DNA from: Bog-473 sp963751335
GTDB lineage: Bacteria; Actinomycetota; Acidimicrobiia; Acidimicrobiales; RAAP-2
Length of the DNA stretch: 64,000 bases
Assembly: GCA_963751335.1 (NCBI GenBank)
Contig: CAVVUB010000008.1
Span: forward strand, 930,001 to 994,000
Direction: 5' to 3'
The notes below the pieces were generated by a model. The model searched no databases, was not told the origin of the DNA, and saw nothing but the letters and a program-made list of their open reading frames with translations. The translations under genes were made by a program, and so were the position numbers. This document shows, one piece after another, positions 1 to 8,865 of the stretch. The number at the start of each line of letters is the position of its first letter. The stretch's first letter is position 1.

Positions 1-2306
1 TCGACCACGGCCCTGATACCGACCGCGCACATCTCCGTGGCAAGGGACTGTTCCTCGGTTCCCGCGACCAGGCCCAAGGCCTGCTCGATGGCGTCGGAGG
101 CATCCTTGAACCGGCACTCGACCATGGCCAACTGGGCCTCGAGCAGATGGAACGACCCCCGGAACTGGACGTCCGTCAGCGATGCTGTGCGGCTTCCGAC
201 CTCTTCGAGGAGCGGACGAGCGCGGTCGAGCTCCCCGCGGAGAAGGGCCAAGGTGACGTGCAACATCAAGGGCGTCGAGGCGCAGTTGCCCGACGGCATC
301 CCGCCGTAGTCGCGGGCCATGGCCTCGGCTTCGTCCCACCGGCCCAGCCGGACGAGGGCCTCGGCGCTGTTGAAGGCTGACCCGTTCAAACGAATGCCCC
401 CAAGCTGCTCGCCGGCGGCCACCATGTCGAGTGTCAGCGCGGCCGCCTCCTCGAGCCGAGCCCACTCGACAAGGCAAGAGGCCAGGTTGCCGTAGGCGCG
501 GTTCAGGCTCTCGGGGTCTCCGACCTCCTCGGCCATCTCGAGGGACCACCGGAGCAGGGCCAGGCCCTCATCGGGACGGCCCAACAGGCAGAGTGAAACC
601 CCGAGCGTGTTGCTGGCATGGCCCTCCTCCAATCGGCCCCCGACCGCCCGGGCAGTACTGACGGCTTGCCGGCAGCGGACCTCGGCTTGTTCGTAATGGG
701 ACATGAGCATGAGCCACCGTGCCTGCTCGCACTGGACACGGGCCAGCTCCACCGAGGGCTCGTCCTCCGGCAGGAGGCGCTCCGCCTCGGCCAGCGCCCC
801 AGCCGATCCCGGCGGATCACCGACGGCCCAGGCATTGCGACCCAAGCGCGTCCAGCAGCGTGCCGCGCCCATCGGATCGGCATCGGCATCGATCAGGTCG
901 ATTGCGGCGCGGGCGAAGGCGACGGCGCGCTCGCCCCGGCCCCCCCAATAGGCGGCGTCAGCCGCCCTGCCCAGCAGCTCGACGCGGTCCACCGAGGCCA
1001 CCGCGCCGGCAGCGGCCAGGTGGTCACAGGCACCGAGCACCCGTTCGAACTGTCCCAGCGCCTCGTCGAAGGCATAGACGGTCATGGCCTTGTCGGCCGC
1101 CGCCAGTGACGTGCGCAATGCCGGCTCCCAGTCGCCGGCGTTCCACCAGTGCCGGGCCAGCTCGGCGATGAGTCGGCCGTCCGGGTCGGGCTCCACGTCG
1201 AGGACGCGGGCAAGGTTCCCGTGCAACCGACGCCGCTCCCCCGGGAGCAACGAGTCGTACAGCGCCTCGCGCACGAGGTCGTGACGGAACCGGTAGCCGG
1301 CGTCATTGGCGATGAGCAGTCCCTGTCTCGCTGTCTCGCGCAGGGCTGTTTCGAGCTCGATGCTCTCGAGGTCGACGACCTCGGCCAGCAGTCTGTGCTC
1401 TATGGCGTCACCGAACACCGATGCCGCGCCCAACGCTTGGCGTGCCGCGGGCGAGAGCTGCTCCACCCCGGCCATGACGACGTCGCGCAGGCCCGATGGC
1501 ACGACAGTGCGGTCGCCGGCGGCCAGGAGCTCCTCCGCGAAGAACGGGTTTCCCCCGGCAAGCCGCTCGACTGCGTCGAGCCGGTCGGCAGGCACCGCGG
1601 CGCCAAGGATGTCAGCCGCCATCACCGCGAGGGCTGCGCGGTCGAGCCCAGCGAGCTCGACACGTCGCACGTTGGCGCCGCGGGCCAGCTCAGCGGCGAA
1701 TGTCCGGAGCGCCCCGTCGGTACCGAGCGCGTCTGACCGACACGTGCAGACCAGCAGAACGGTGCGCTGGGCCAGGTTGCGAGTGAGATGATCGACGACA
1801 CCCAGCGTCGCGTGATCGGCCCACTGCATGTCCTCGACGACGAGCACCACGCCGGTGCGGCTCGACACGGCCGCCATCTGCTCGAGGATCGTCTCGAACA
1901 GCCAGGTCCGGCCCAGTTCGCCGGCGTCGGGCCGCGCCGGCACCGACGCGATGCCGAAGACTCCGAGCGCGCGCAGAGCTGGCTCCACCGCGTCGTCGCC
2001 GACCTCGCGGGCCAGGCTGCGGAGCACGCTCACGACCCCCCCGTACGGGAGGTCGTGACCTACAACCGGCGAGCACCCGCCTACGGCGACCAGCCACCCG
2101 TTGGCCGCCGCCCGGCTGCAGAACTCGGCCACAACTCGGCTCTTGCCGATGCCGGGCTCTCCGCTTACCAGGACCGTCGTCGCCGTGGAGCCGGCGCCCT
2201 CCAACGCGTCCTCGAGCAGCATCAACTCGGCTGACCGACCCACGAACTCGGAGGACGATACCCTTCCGGTCACCGCGGAATTGTCCCACAACGTCGTCAC
2301 CGGCAC
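1..2306 (-). CDS. Large AAA-type ATPase transcriptional regulator (LAL/MalT-like), C-terminus beyond window
   Basis: An open frame of about 768 codons runs off the left edge, so the C-terminus is missing. After a short N-terminal tail the protein reads FVGRSAEL, then a Walker A loop (SGEPGIGKS, around residue 50) and a Walker B strand (VLVVEDMQWAD, around residue 160). The region after the ATPase is rich in Leu/Ala/Arg helices in a TPR-like pattern, for example SLCLLGRPDEGLALLRWSL. This is the layout of signal-transduction ATPases that end in a LuxR-type helix-turn-helix; that domain would lie outside the window, so an adenylate-cyclase-associated or other output is also possible. The start is probably GTG at 2306 or 2300; an in-frame TGA lies about 80 bases upstream. 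It follows the small membrane protein and the DUF4242 remnant on the same strand. Confidence 0.85.
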   Translation of the reverse strand, partial: MPVTTLWDNSAVTGRVSSSEFVGRSAELMLLEDALEGAGSTATTVLVSGEPGIGKSRVVAEFCSRAAANGWLVAVGGCSPVVGHDLPYGGVVSVLRSLAREVGDDAVEPALRALGVFGIASVPARPDAGELGRTWLFETILEQMAAVSSRTGVVLVVEDMQWADHATLGVVDHLTRNLAQRTVLLVCTCRSDALGTDGALRTFAAELARGANVRRVELAGLDRAALAVMAADILGAAVPADRLDAVERLAGGNPFFAEELLAAGDRTVVPSGLRDVVMAGVEQLSPAARQALGAASVFGDAIEHRLLAEVVDLESIELETALRETARQGLLIANDAGYRFRHDLVREALYDSLLPGERRRLHGNLARVLDVEPDPDGRLIAELARHWWNAGDWEPALRTSLAAADKAMTVYAFDEALGQFERVLGACDHLAAAGAVASVDRVELLGRAADAAYWGGRGERAVAFARAAIDLIDADADPMGAARCWTRLGRNAWAVGDPPGSAGALAEAERLLPEDEPSVELARVQCEQARWLMLMSHYEQAEVRCRQAVSTARAVGGRLEEGHASNTLGVSLCLLGRPDEGLALLRWSLEMAEEVGDPESLNRAYGNLASCLVEWARLEEAAALTLDMVAAGEQLGGIRLNGSAFNSAEALVRLGRWDEAEAMARDYGGMPSGNCASTPLMLHVTLALLRGELDRARPLLEEVGSRTASLTDVQFRGSFHLLEAQLAMVECRFKDASDAIEQALGLVAGTEEQSLATEMCAVGIRAVV

Positions 2307-2382
2307 CCGGCCCGCACAGTCGCGCTTACGGCCACCCGAACGGGGAACCCGGCGGCCGTCACCACCAAGAGCATCGGCCCGT

Positions 2383-2616
2383 TCAGCATGCAGTCACCGA
2401 GCGCGGAGCAGGGTTGCAGGCGGCACCGCCGCCGTCGGACACGGCCGGCGCCAGGAGGTGGGTCTGTGCAGGGGACGCCGTGGTAGACGGCGCCGACACG
2501 CGCCCGATTATGAAGACGCCGGCCAGCAGCGCCAGCATCGCCAGGACCACCAGGGTGGCCCGCGCGGACTGGGCCCATGTGCGTCCGGTGTCGATCGAGG
2601 AGTTGATGGTTGTCAT
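2383..2616 (-). CDS. Small single-pass membrane protein, unknown function
   Basis: This encodes a 77-residue protein with one hydrophobic helix (about residues 19-39, including VVLAMLALLAGVFIIG) preceded by a short polar N-terminus and followed by a Ser/Thr/Pro/Ala-rich tail ending in Cys. A good ribosome binding site (AAAGGAAA) sits just upstream of the ATG, which supports it as a real gene. It matches no family I recognise. It lies between the DUF4242 gene remnant and the large ATPase regulator, all on the minus strand, so the three may have been co-transcribed. The topology is probably N-in with an external tail, by analogy to similar small anchors; this is inference. Confidence 0.6.
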   Translation of the reverse strand: MTTINSSIDTGRTWAQSARATLVVLAMLALLAGVFIIGRVSAPSTTASPAQTHLLAPAVSDGGGAACNPAPRSVTAC

Positions 2617-2644
2617 TGGGTTTCCTTTCGGTGCTCGGAATCGG

Positions 2645-2893
2645 TCAGTGTTCGGAGACTTCGAAGATTTCGTAGGCCACGAGCCCGTGCGCCTCGCGCT
2701 GCACCGCGCTGGCAGCCCCGGCGCTCGGAGCCGCTACCAGGCGGTAGATCGTTTCCGGCCTTCTCGTCCACCCAGTACTGGCGATAGTCGACGCCGTGAC
2801 GGCCTGGCGGGGCGAGATCGGCCTCGTGAGCCTTGGCCACGTCGGCGGCGGCCACGCCTCCCTGGGGGTGCGCACGTCCAAGTACAGCGGCAT
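2645..2893 (-). pseudogene. DUF4242 (SCO4226-like nickel-binding) protein, two compensating frameshifts
   Basis: The gene begins with a strong ribosome binding site (GGAAGGAGG, 6-7 bases before the ATG at 2893) and MPLYLDVRTP. The expected continuation (QGGVAAADVAKAHEADL, then GVDYRQYWVDEKAG) is in another frame, and the last part (TIYRLVAAPSAGAAS to FEVSEH) returns to the first frame. The shifts are explained by one missing base in a run of five G at 2864-2868 and one extra base in the TTT at 2752-2754 (plus-strand letters). The intact product would be a ferredoxin-fold protein of about 83 residues of the DUF4242 family, in which a Streptomyces member binds nickel. As written, the middle 35 residues would be scrambled, so the gene is either decayed or misread. 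Confidence 0.7.
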
Positions 2894-3250
2894 GGCCGTC
2901 CTCCTTCCGTTGGTGATGGATCTGATCAGTGGCGATCGTTCTGCCCGTGAGGGCGACTGGCTTTGGCATCCGCTGCCCGACCGGGTCCGATGTCAGGACC
3001 CAACTGGCAACGGCGCCTACCTCTTGATCGATCAGCGTCGAGATGATCACAACCCTCACCTTGCGCCCCGAGAGTCTCCGGCACATCGGGAAAGCTCCTT
3101 AGATCAGATGCCGGGCTCCTCAGCGGCCGATTGGGCTGGGCTTCGCCTTGGGTCCCGCTGCCCAACAAAGAACCTCGTGGGAATCCTCCCTTGGAGATCC
3201 TGAGATTGCCTGGCCATGCGGGGTCATACCGAGGATTGCGGTAGGAACGC
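2894..3250. other. Intergenic stretch without a recognisable gene
   Basis: I see no supported gene here. A minus-strand frame runs through it into the DUF4242 frame, but has no ribosome binding site and no family resemblance. The stretch separates the divergently oriented DUF4242 gene and integrase remnant and may include the upstream part of both. Confidence 0.4.
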
Positions 3251-3823
3251 CTCGTGGGCCAAGGTCTACGCCGTCGCCAGAGCGATGGACGACGCATCGA
3301 CGTCACGCGAACGATCCAGGGACGAAGCGATTCGCCGAAGGCAGCCTGGCCGAGCTGCTGATGAAGGTGGGTGACACCGATGAAGTCACGAGCAACGGCA
3401 CGCTTGCAGACCTGGTCCAGCGGTGAACATCGATGACGTGCTCGAGGGCCACGTGGTCTCGATATCGAGGGTGGACCGGCCTACTGAACGTAATGGCGAC
3501 CCATCGCCCAGCTGAACCTCTCACCGACGACGCTCCACGAGTTCGACCGTTTGCTCGAGAAGCGCATCCTGCCGAGGTTCGGCGGAACGAAGGTCAGATC
3601 GATCAGGGCGGCAGATATCGACGCCTTCAATGCGAATCTCCAGCGACGGGGGAGTGCGGACGGAGGCCTGCTCGACGCGCAGAGCATCCACCACCTCCAC
3701 CGCCCTTCTCGGCAGATTGGCTGGCCCACCTCGCGCGTGGAGACGAGATTCTGGTCAGGGCTTCGATCGGAATATTGCACCGTGCGCCGAGACTTTCAGC
3801 GTGTTTGTGCCACCGTTGGCTAG
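3251..3823 (+). pseudogene. Tyrosine recombinase (phage integrase) remnant
   Basis: Pieces of an actinobacterial integrase N-terminus can be read in several frames: an arm-binding segment (GRRQSDGRRIDVTRTIQ, then TKRFAEGSLAELLMKVGDT after a one-base shift in the GGG at 3319-3321), the linker TLADLVQR, and the SAM-like core-binding domain (LSPTTLHEFDRLLEKRILP to RAADIDAFNANLQRRG, from about 3518). Where the family has LVQRW, the Trp codon is a TGA at 3424-3426. About 75 bases that do not fit follow before the core-binding domain resumes in another frame. The catalytic domain with the Arg-His-Arg-Tyr residues is absent, and the frame ends at the TAG at 3821-3823. It is clearly dead and marks a former integrative element; I see no flanking attachment site. 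Confidence 0.7.
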
Positions 3824-3856
3824 CCTTACGGCGGTAAGTCCGAGGGTGGAGGGTCA

Positions 3857-4297
3857 GTGACGCAGAAACCGATCGCGAACGTATTCACCTGGCCGGCCGA
3901 TGATCCGCAGTTGCTTGGTGGTCAGTGCACGGGTTGCGGGGCGATCACTTTTCCGATGCAGTCGCGATGCCCCCGCTGCGGTACCCAGAGCATGGCCGAG
4001 GTTCCCTTACCCCGCCGCGGCACCCTCGTCTCCTGGACGACTCAGGAGTTCCCGCCGAGCTTTGACTACAGGGGTGATCCGACTGGCAAGTCCTTCGAGC
4101 CTTTTGGGATCGGGCTGGTGCAACTTGACGATGTGGTGCGGGTCGAGTCGAGGCTCACGGAGTGCGATCCCCAAAAGCTCGACTTCGGCATGGAGGTCGT
4201 ACTGCGGATCGTCCCGTTCTATCTCGACGACGATGGCAACGAGGTCATCACCTTCGCCTTCGCGCCCGTCGGCGCGCAGACCAGTGAGGAGCGCTAA
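3857..4297 (+). CDS. Zn-ribbon / OB-fold protein (DUF35, ChsH2-like acyl-CoA-associated)
   Basis: This 146-residue protein has a four-cysteine zinc ribbon (Cys24, Cys27, Cys38, Cys41 in CTGC and CPRC) followed by a beta-rich OB-fold (roughly residues 50-135). DUF35 proteins of this size usually bind an adjacent thiolase-like or SCP-x-like enzyme and are needed for its stability or activity, as with ChsH2 and Ltp2 in mycobacterial cholesterol side-chain loss. The GTG start has a GGAGG site seven bases upstream. The stop is followed directly by the ATG of the thiolase gene, so the two are almost certainly one operon and one complex. The exact substrate cannot be read from the sequence. Confidence 0.88.
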   Translation: MTQKPIANVFTWPADDPQLLGGQCTGCGAITFPMQSRCPRCGTQSMAEVPLPRRGTLVSWTTQEFPPSFDYRGDPTGKSFEPFGIGLVQLDDVVRVESRLTECDPQKLDFGMEVVLRIVPFYLDDDGNEVITFAFAPVGAQTSEER

Positions 4298-5440
4298 ATG
4301 GACGATGTAGCGATCATCGGTGTCGGACTGCACCCCTTCGGCCGGCACGGCGACAAGTCCGCGTACGAGATGGCCGCGGACGCCGTAGAGCTGGCGTTGA
4401 CCGACGCTGGCGTGACATGGAACGACGTCCAGTGCGCCTTCGGCGGGAGCTGGGGGGTCTGGACCGACCCCCTCACGGGGCTGGTCGGTCTCACCGGTCT
4501 TCCGTTCATCCACGTGTTCAGCGCGTGTGCAACCGGCGCTGCCACAATCCAGCAGGCCGCAAACGCCATTCGCGCCGGCAACGGTGACATCGTCGTGGCT
4601 GTCGGCACGGACAAGCATGCTCGAGGGTCGTTCAAAGGAGATCCGACGACCACCAACGTGCCTACTTGGTATGGCGAGAACGGGCAGTACGTGACCACCA
4701 AGTTCTTCGGCATGAAGATCAACAAGTACATGCACGACCATGGCGTATCCCAGGCAACGTTGGCCAAGGTGGCGGCGAAGAATTACCGCAACGGCGCTCT
4801 CAACCCGAAGGCCTTCCGTCGCAAGCCGATCACCGAGGAGGAGATCCTCAGCTCTCAGATGCTCAACTACCCGCTCACTTCGTACATGTTCTGCGCTCCC
4901 GACGAGGGCGCTGCGGCGGTGGTCCTCTGCCGCGCCGACATCGCTCACCGCTTCACGGACATGCCGGTGTACGTGAAAGCGACTGCTATCCGCACGCGCA
5001 ACTACGGCTCTTACGAGGTCAACACCACGTGGGCTCCGGTTGCGGAAGATGTTGCCCCCACTGTGCACGCCTCTCGCGCCGCCTACGAAGACGCTGGGAT
5101 CGGGCCCGAGGACGTTGATGTCATCCAGGTCCAGGACACCGACGCTGGCGCCGAGGTCATCCACATGGCTGAGAACGGCTTCTGTGCTGACGGCGACCAG
5201 GAGAAGCTTCTCGCGGACGGCGCTACCGAGATCACGGGCTCAATGCCGATCAACACCGACGGGGGCCTCATCGCCAACGGAGAGCCGATCGGAGCCTCCG
5301 GCCTCCGCCAAGTCCACGAGCTGGTGCTTCAGCTCCGCGGCCAGGCCGGCGACCGCCAAGTCCAGGGTGACCCACGCGTCGGTTACGCCCAGGTCTACGG
5401 GGCTCCAGGCACCGCCGCCGCCACGATCCTCGCCCGCTGA
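4298..5440 (+). CDS. Thiolase-family protein (SCP-x / lipid-transfer type)
   Basis: The 380-residue product has the thiolase fold with the nucleophile-type Cys in FSACATGA (Cys77) and the C-terminal glycine-rich NTDGGLIANGEPIGASG signature. Length and motifs fit the SCP-x/lipid-transfer branch rather than classic acetyl-CoA acetyltransferases, in which a His and a second Cys are found near the C-terminus; here the last segment reads GYAQVYGAPGTAA, without a CGGGxG loop. This branch includes retro-aldolases such as Ltp2 that cleave steroid side chains, so a C-C cleaving role together with the DUF35 partner encoded immediately upstream is plausible. Beta-ketothiolase activity is the alternative. 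Cytoplasmic; no signal peptide. Confidence 0.88.
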   Translation: MDDVAIIGVGLHPFGRHGDKSAYEMAADAVELALTDAGVTWNDVQCAFGGSWGVWTDPLTGLVGLTGLPFIHVFSACATGAATIQQAANAIRAGNGDIVVAVGTDKHARGSFKGDPTTTNVPTWYGENGQYVTTKFFGMKINKYMHDHGVSQATLAKVAAKNYRNGALNPKAFRRKPITEEEILSSQMLNYPLTSYMFCAPDEGAAAVVLCRADIAHRFTDMPVYVKATAIRTRNYGSYEVNTTWAPVAEDVAPTVHASRAAYEDAGIGPEDVDVIQVQDTDAGAEVIHMAENGFCADGDQEKLLADGATEITGSMPINTDGGLIANGEPIGASGLRQVHELVLQLRGQAGDRQVQGDPRVGYAQVYGAPGTAAATILAR

Positions 5441-5961
5441 GGGCACGGACACTCGATCACAAGTCAAGGGTGGGGCCGGTCGGCAGCTCCCGATAACTGT
5501 CGCCGACTGGTCGAACTGTTCTCACCGGACTGGACCGGCCGCACCCTTGGTCAGCAGGGTCACATCGATGGCAGGGTGCGTTTCGTCCGCTGACCCTCAA
5601 GCTGGCTTCTTCAATTCGATTCGGTCGGCCACGCCCACCGAGAAGCGTTTGGCCCCGACGGACGAATCTCTTCTGAGCGCATCCCATGAAATCCCACGGA
5701 TCCGGAAATTGCTGTTTCCGGCTAAAAACTGGTCAAGCAGGTCCTGCATCCAAACCCCAGCTAGACCGCTGATTTAACGACACCGCCTGGATCCATGGAT
5801 GAGGTGCCAGACGATCGGAATGGGTTTCATGACCGTTCGGATGGAACATTGAGGCTGTCCGAGTTTGGCTTGGGCTGCGACTGTCTGTGGCCAGCCTCCA
5901 CCCCAAGTTCGGCCATCAGAAGTTCGCCACCCCCTGCAATGGTCTCCTGTCCGCCCTTCGC
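5441..5961. other. Long intergenic region, no supported gene
   Basis: These 521 bases between the convergent thiolase and enoyl-CoA hydratase genes have visibly lower GC than their surroundings around 5580-5800. Short open frames exist on both strands, but none has a convincing ribosome binding site or a recognisable motif. It may be decayed coding sequence or a transcription termination zone. Confidence 0.4.
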
Positions 5962-6810
5962 CTATTCCGACACCTCGCCGGCCGGCATGTTGAGCAGGGC
6001 CGCTTCTTCCCGAAACGTCTGCCACATCGATTGCTCCCATGCGGCGTTCAGTTGGCCCTTGATGTGCCCCAGGCGCGCACTTACGTCACGACGCTCTCCC
6101 GACGCAGCCGGACCGAATGAGGGGGGCTCCAGCGTCGCGAGCTTCCGTGCCACTCCAGCGGCCACCGTCTCGAGCTGCTCGGCAGGTACGCATCCGTTGA
6201 TAAGCCGCCACTCGAACGCCTGCTTGGCGCTCAAAGGCTCACTCAGGAGGGCCATCTCCTTGGCCAGCGGAAGGCTGAGGGACCTCGTCAGCAACCATGC
6301 CGCCCCGCCCTCGAGCGGGAGACCGATGCGAGCGAAGATCTCCCAGAAGGTTGCCCTCTCGGACGCGTAGATCAGATCGCACGCCAACGCGAGCTGGCAT
6401 CCCGCCCCGATGGCCGGTCCGTTGACCGCGGCGACGAACGGAGTCTCACTGCGCCAGATCGACTCGAGCAGGCGGTACCAGCCGTAGAGAAGCCCGTCGT
6501 CGCGGGCGACCGTCGGAGACCGTCTGTGCTCCGGCGGAATCTCCAGCGCCTCGCTCTTCAGGTCGGCGCCGGCTGAGAACACTGAGCCCTTGCCCGTGAT
6601 CACCGCGACCTTGACCGCTTTGTCCTCGCTCGCTTCGCGGATGGCTTCTAAGAGCGCGTCGCGCAAACCCATGCCGTCAGGACCCTCACCGCCCGGATAG
6701 TGGTCCAATGCGTTTCGCCGTTGCGGCCGGTTCAGGCGCAACCACGCCACGCTCTCCGATAGTTCGTAGATCAGACCAGCCTGGGCCCAAGCGTCCATGT
6801 TGGTGACCAT
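5962..6810 (-). CDS. Enoyl-CoA hydratase/isomerase family protein
   Basis: This 282-residue crotonase-fold protein carries both oxyanion-hole segments (FSAGADL at about 78-84 and NGPAIGAGCQLAL at about 130-142) and the usual C-terminal helical region. The family hydrates or isomerises enoyl-CoA thioesters in beta-oxidation and related routes. The loop after DHYPGGEGPDG is longer than in short-chain hydratases, as in several actinobacterial homologues with unknown substrates. The start ATG at 6810 has GAGGAAGG a few bases upstream; an internal ATG four codons later is an alternative. It stands alone on the minus strand, divergent from the CocE-type hydrolase. Confidence 0.9.
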   Translation of the reverse strand: MVTNMDAWAQAGLIYELSESVAWLRLNRPQRRNALDHYPGGEGPDGMGLRDALLEAIREASEDKAVKVAVITGKGSVFSAGADLKSEALEIPPEHRRSPTVARDDGLLYGWYRLLESIWRSETPFVAAVNGPAIGAGCQLALACDLIYASERATFWEIFARIGLPLEGGAAWLLTRSLSLPLAKEMALLSEPLSAKQAFEWRLINGCVPAEQLETVAAGVARKLATLEPPSFGPAASGERRDVSARLGHIKGQLNAAWEQSMWQTFREEAALLNMPAGEVSE

Positions 6811-6980
6811 GTGACCTTCCTCTCCGTGTGGGGGACAGTGCCCCCTTTGGGTGTATCACCGTGACGGCGGCGGAGCGGCCCGCACGGGTTGTGCACCCTG
6901 TAAGGGTCCAGTCCAACGAGACTTGACATAGGGTCTGTCCGTCGCCGACGGCCGGAGGCCCGGTCTTGAAGGGGGTCGAC

Positions 6981-8588
6981 ATGCGGGAGCGCACCAACGA
7001 AGTCGAGGTCGAGCGGGACGTCAAGGTCAGGCTGTCGGATGGGACGGTGCTGCTGGCCGACGTCTACCACCCCGTGGGCATCGACGACGCCCCCACCATT
7101 TTGGAACGCACGCCGTACGGCAGGGTCAACTTCGCCTCCGCCATGGGGCCGGAGTTCGCCGCACGTGGCTACCGCTACGTCCTGCAGGCGTGTCGCGGCA
7201 CGGACGGGTCTGGGGGAACGCACAGCTACTTCGCCGAAGCGGGTGACGGGCGGGACACCGCCGACTGGATCGCCTCCCAGCCGTGGTTCGACGGCCGCAT
7301 GGGCACGTTCGGCGGTAGCTACATGGGCTTCACCCAGTGGGCACTGGCCTCCACCAAGCCGCCGCATCTCAAGGCCATGGCCGTCGCCCTGTCGACCTCG
7401 GTGCGGGCCTACTCGTGGTATCCGGGAGGATCGCTGGCTCTCGAGGTGATCATCCCCTGGGACGCGGGTGCCACCCAGTTCAACAAGCAGGGCGATGCCG
7501 TCCCCACCGACATCTCCCCCGATGGGATCGGGCGGCGCATGGCTGAGCTGAGGGCGGGCTTCGACCACCTCCCGCTCGGTGAGGTGATCCTTCGGCTCAC
7601 AGGTGTTGATCTCCAGCTCTACCGGGACCAGCTCGCCCACGGCGGCGCCGGGGATGCCTTTTGGAATCCGGTGAACTTCCGGCACCTGCTGGCGGAGTGG
7701 ACGGTGCCAACCCTGCTCGTCGACGGCTGGCACGATTACCCGCTGCCCGGCGTGCTGGAGGACTACGCCGTCCTGCGCGCGTCGCCTGCCCCCGTGAATC
7801 TGCGTATCGGCGCCGGTGGACACCTGGGCGGGGGCGGGGAGGGCGGCATGACCGACGCCCCACTGGACTGGTTCGATACCTGGTTGCTCGGTCGAGAGGA
7901 ACTGCTCGGCCCCACGCCGGTAAAGGTCCACATGCAGGGTGAAGGCGGGCACTGGCGCGACCTTCCGGACTGGCCTCCTCCCTCAACTCCGACCCGCTGG
8001 TACCTCCATGCCGGGGGTCACCTCTCGGCAAGAGAGCCGGAGGCGCCGTCGGAGCCCGACCACTATCGCTACGACCCCGCCGATCCGACGCCATCGATGG
8101 GTGGTATCGGCATGCTCACCGGGGGCATCGCAGATAACCGGTCACTCGAGGCACGCCCCGACGTCCTCGTCTACACCTCTGACGAGCTGGACGAGCCTCT
8201 CGACCTCGTCGGTCCAGTGGAGGCGGAACTGCACGTGGGCTCGAGCCTGGACCACACGGACTTCTTCGTCCGGCTCTGCGACGTGTCACCAGACGGCCGG
8301 TCCGTCAACGTGTGCGACGGACTGCAGCGCTTCGACCCTGCGTCCATCCGACGGAATCCGGACGGGACGTTCACGGCGGCGGTGGCCCTGTGGCCGGTCG
8401 GTCACACCTTCGCCACCGGTCACTGCCTGCGGGTCCAGGTCTCGAGTGGTGCCCATCCCGTCTACGCCCGCAATCTCGGCACCGGAGAGGCGCCGGCCAC
8501 GGCCACCACCCTGCGGATCGCCGAGCAGGCTGTGTACCACGAGCCGGGCCGACTTTCCTGGGTGACACTCCCGTACTTCTCGGGCTGA
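6981..8588 (+). CDS. CocE/NonD family hydrolase (Xaa-Pro dipeptidyl-peptidase-like esterase)
   Basis: The 535-residue product has the alpha/beta-hydrolase core with the nucleophile elbow GGSYMG (Ser113 counted from the chosen start) and the C-terminal jelly-roll domain typical of X-Pro dipeptidyl-peptidases, cocaine esterase and glutaryl-7-ACA acylases. The probable acid and His lie in VDGWHDYPLPG and GAGGHLGG. No signal peptide is seen, so it is probably cytoplasmic and acts on ester or amide substrates that cannot be named. I chose the ATG at 6981 because a GGGGG site lies five bases upstream; a TTG at 6966 would add five residues. Confidence 0.9.
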   Translation: MRERTNEVEVERDVKVRLSDGTVLLADVYHPVGIDDAPTILERTPYGRVNFASAMGPEFAARGYRYVLQACRGTDGSGGTHSYFAEAGDGRDTADWIASQPWFDGRMGTFGGSYMGFTQWALASTKPPHLKAMAVALSTSVRAYSWYPGGSLALEVIIPWDAGATQFNKQGDAVPTDISPDGIGRRMAELRAGFDHLPLGEVILRLTGVDLQLYRDQLAHGGAGDAFWNPVNFRHLLAEWTVPTLLVDGWHDYPLPGVLEDYAVLRASPAPVNLRIGAGGHLGGGGEGGMTDAPLDWFDTWLLGREELLGPTPVKVHMQGEGGHWRDLPDWPPPSTPTRWYLHAGGHLSAREPEAPSEPDHYRYDPADPTPSMGGIGMLTGGIADNRSLEARPDVLVYTSDELDEPLDLVGPVEAELHVGSSLDHTDFFVRLCDVSPDGRSVNVCDGLQRFDPASIRRNPDGTFTAAVALWPVGHTFATGHCLRVQVSSGAHPVYARNLGTGEAPATATTLRIAEQAVYHEPGRLSWVTLPYFSG

Positions 8589-8865
8589 CATCTCGGGCCA
8601 CCTGTCGGGTCGGCGAAATCGGTGTGGGACCGCGGTCCGCACCGAACCTTTCGGATACCTGCCGCTCGAGGGAGGCCTCATCCGATGATCGAGACGACGA
8701 CCATGCCCAGTTGGCGGGAAGGTGGACGCTCTGAGGGCGCAGAGCCAACGCTCGCGAGCTCTGGCAAGCGCAAACACGACATCCCGACACGTTGGGGAAA
8801 GACACGTCGGTCGTCGGCATCCGCCGCGGTCTTCCCTATCGCTGAAGTTGTGTTGGCACGGCCAG

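Noticed and set aside
2613..3086. A 157-codon minus-strand frame running into the DUF4242 frame
   Set aside because: The DUF4242 start with its ribosome binding site lies inside it in another frame, and its first 80 residues match nothing; it is the by-product of the frameshift.
5774..6040. Minus-strand frame of 88 codons overlapping the end of the enoyl-CoA hydratase gene
   Set aside because: It covers the hydratase C-terminus in a wrong frame and shows no motif.
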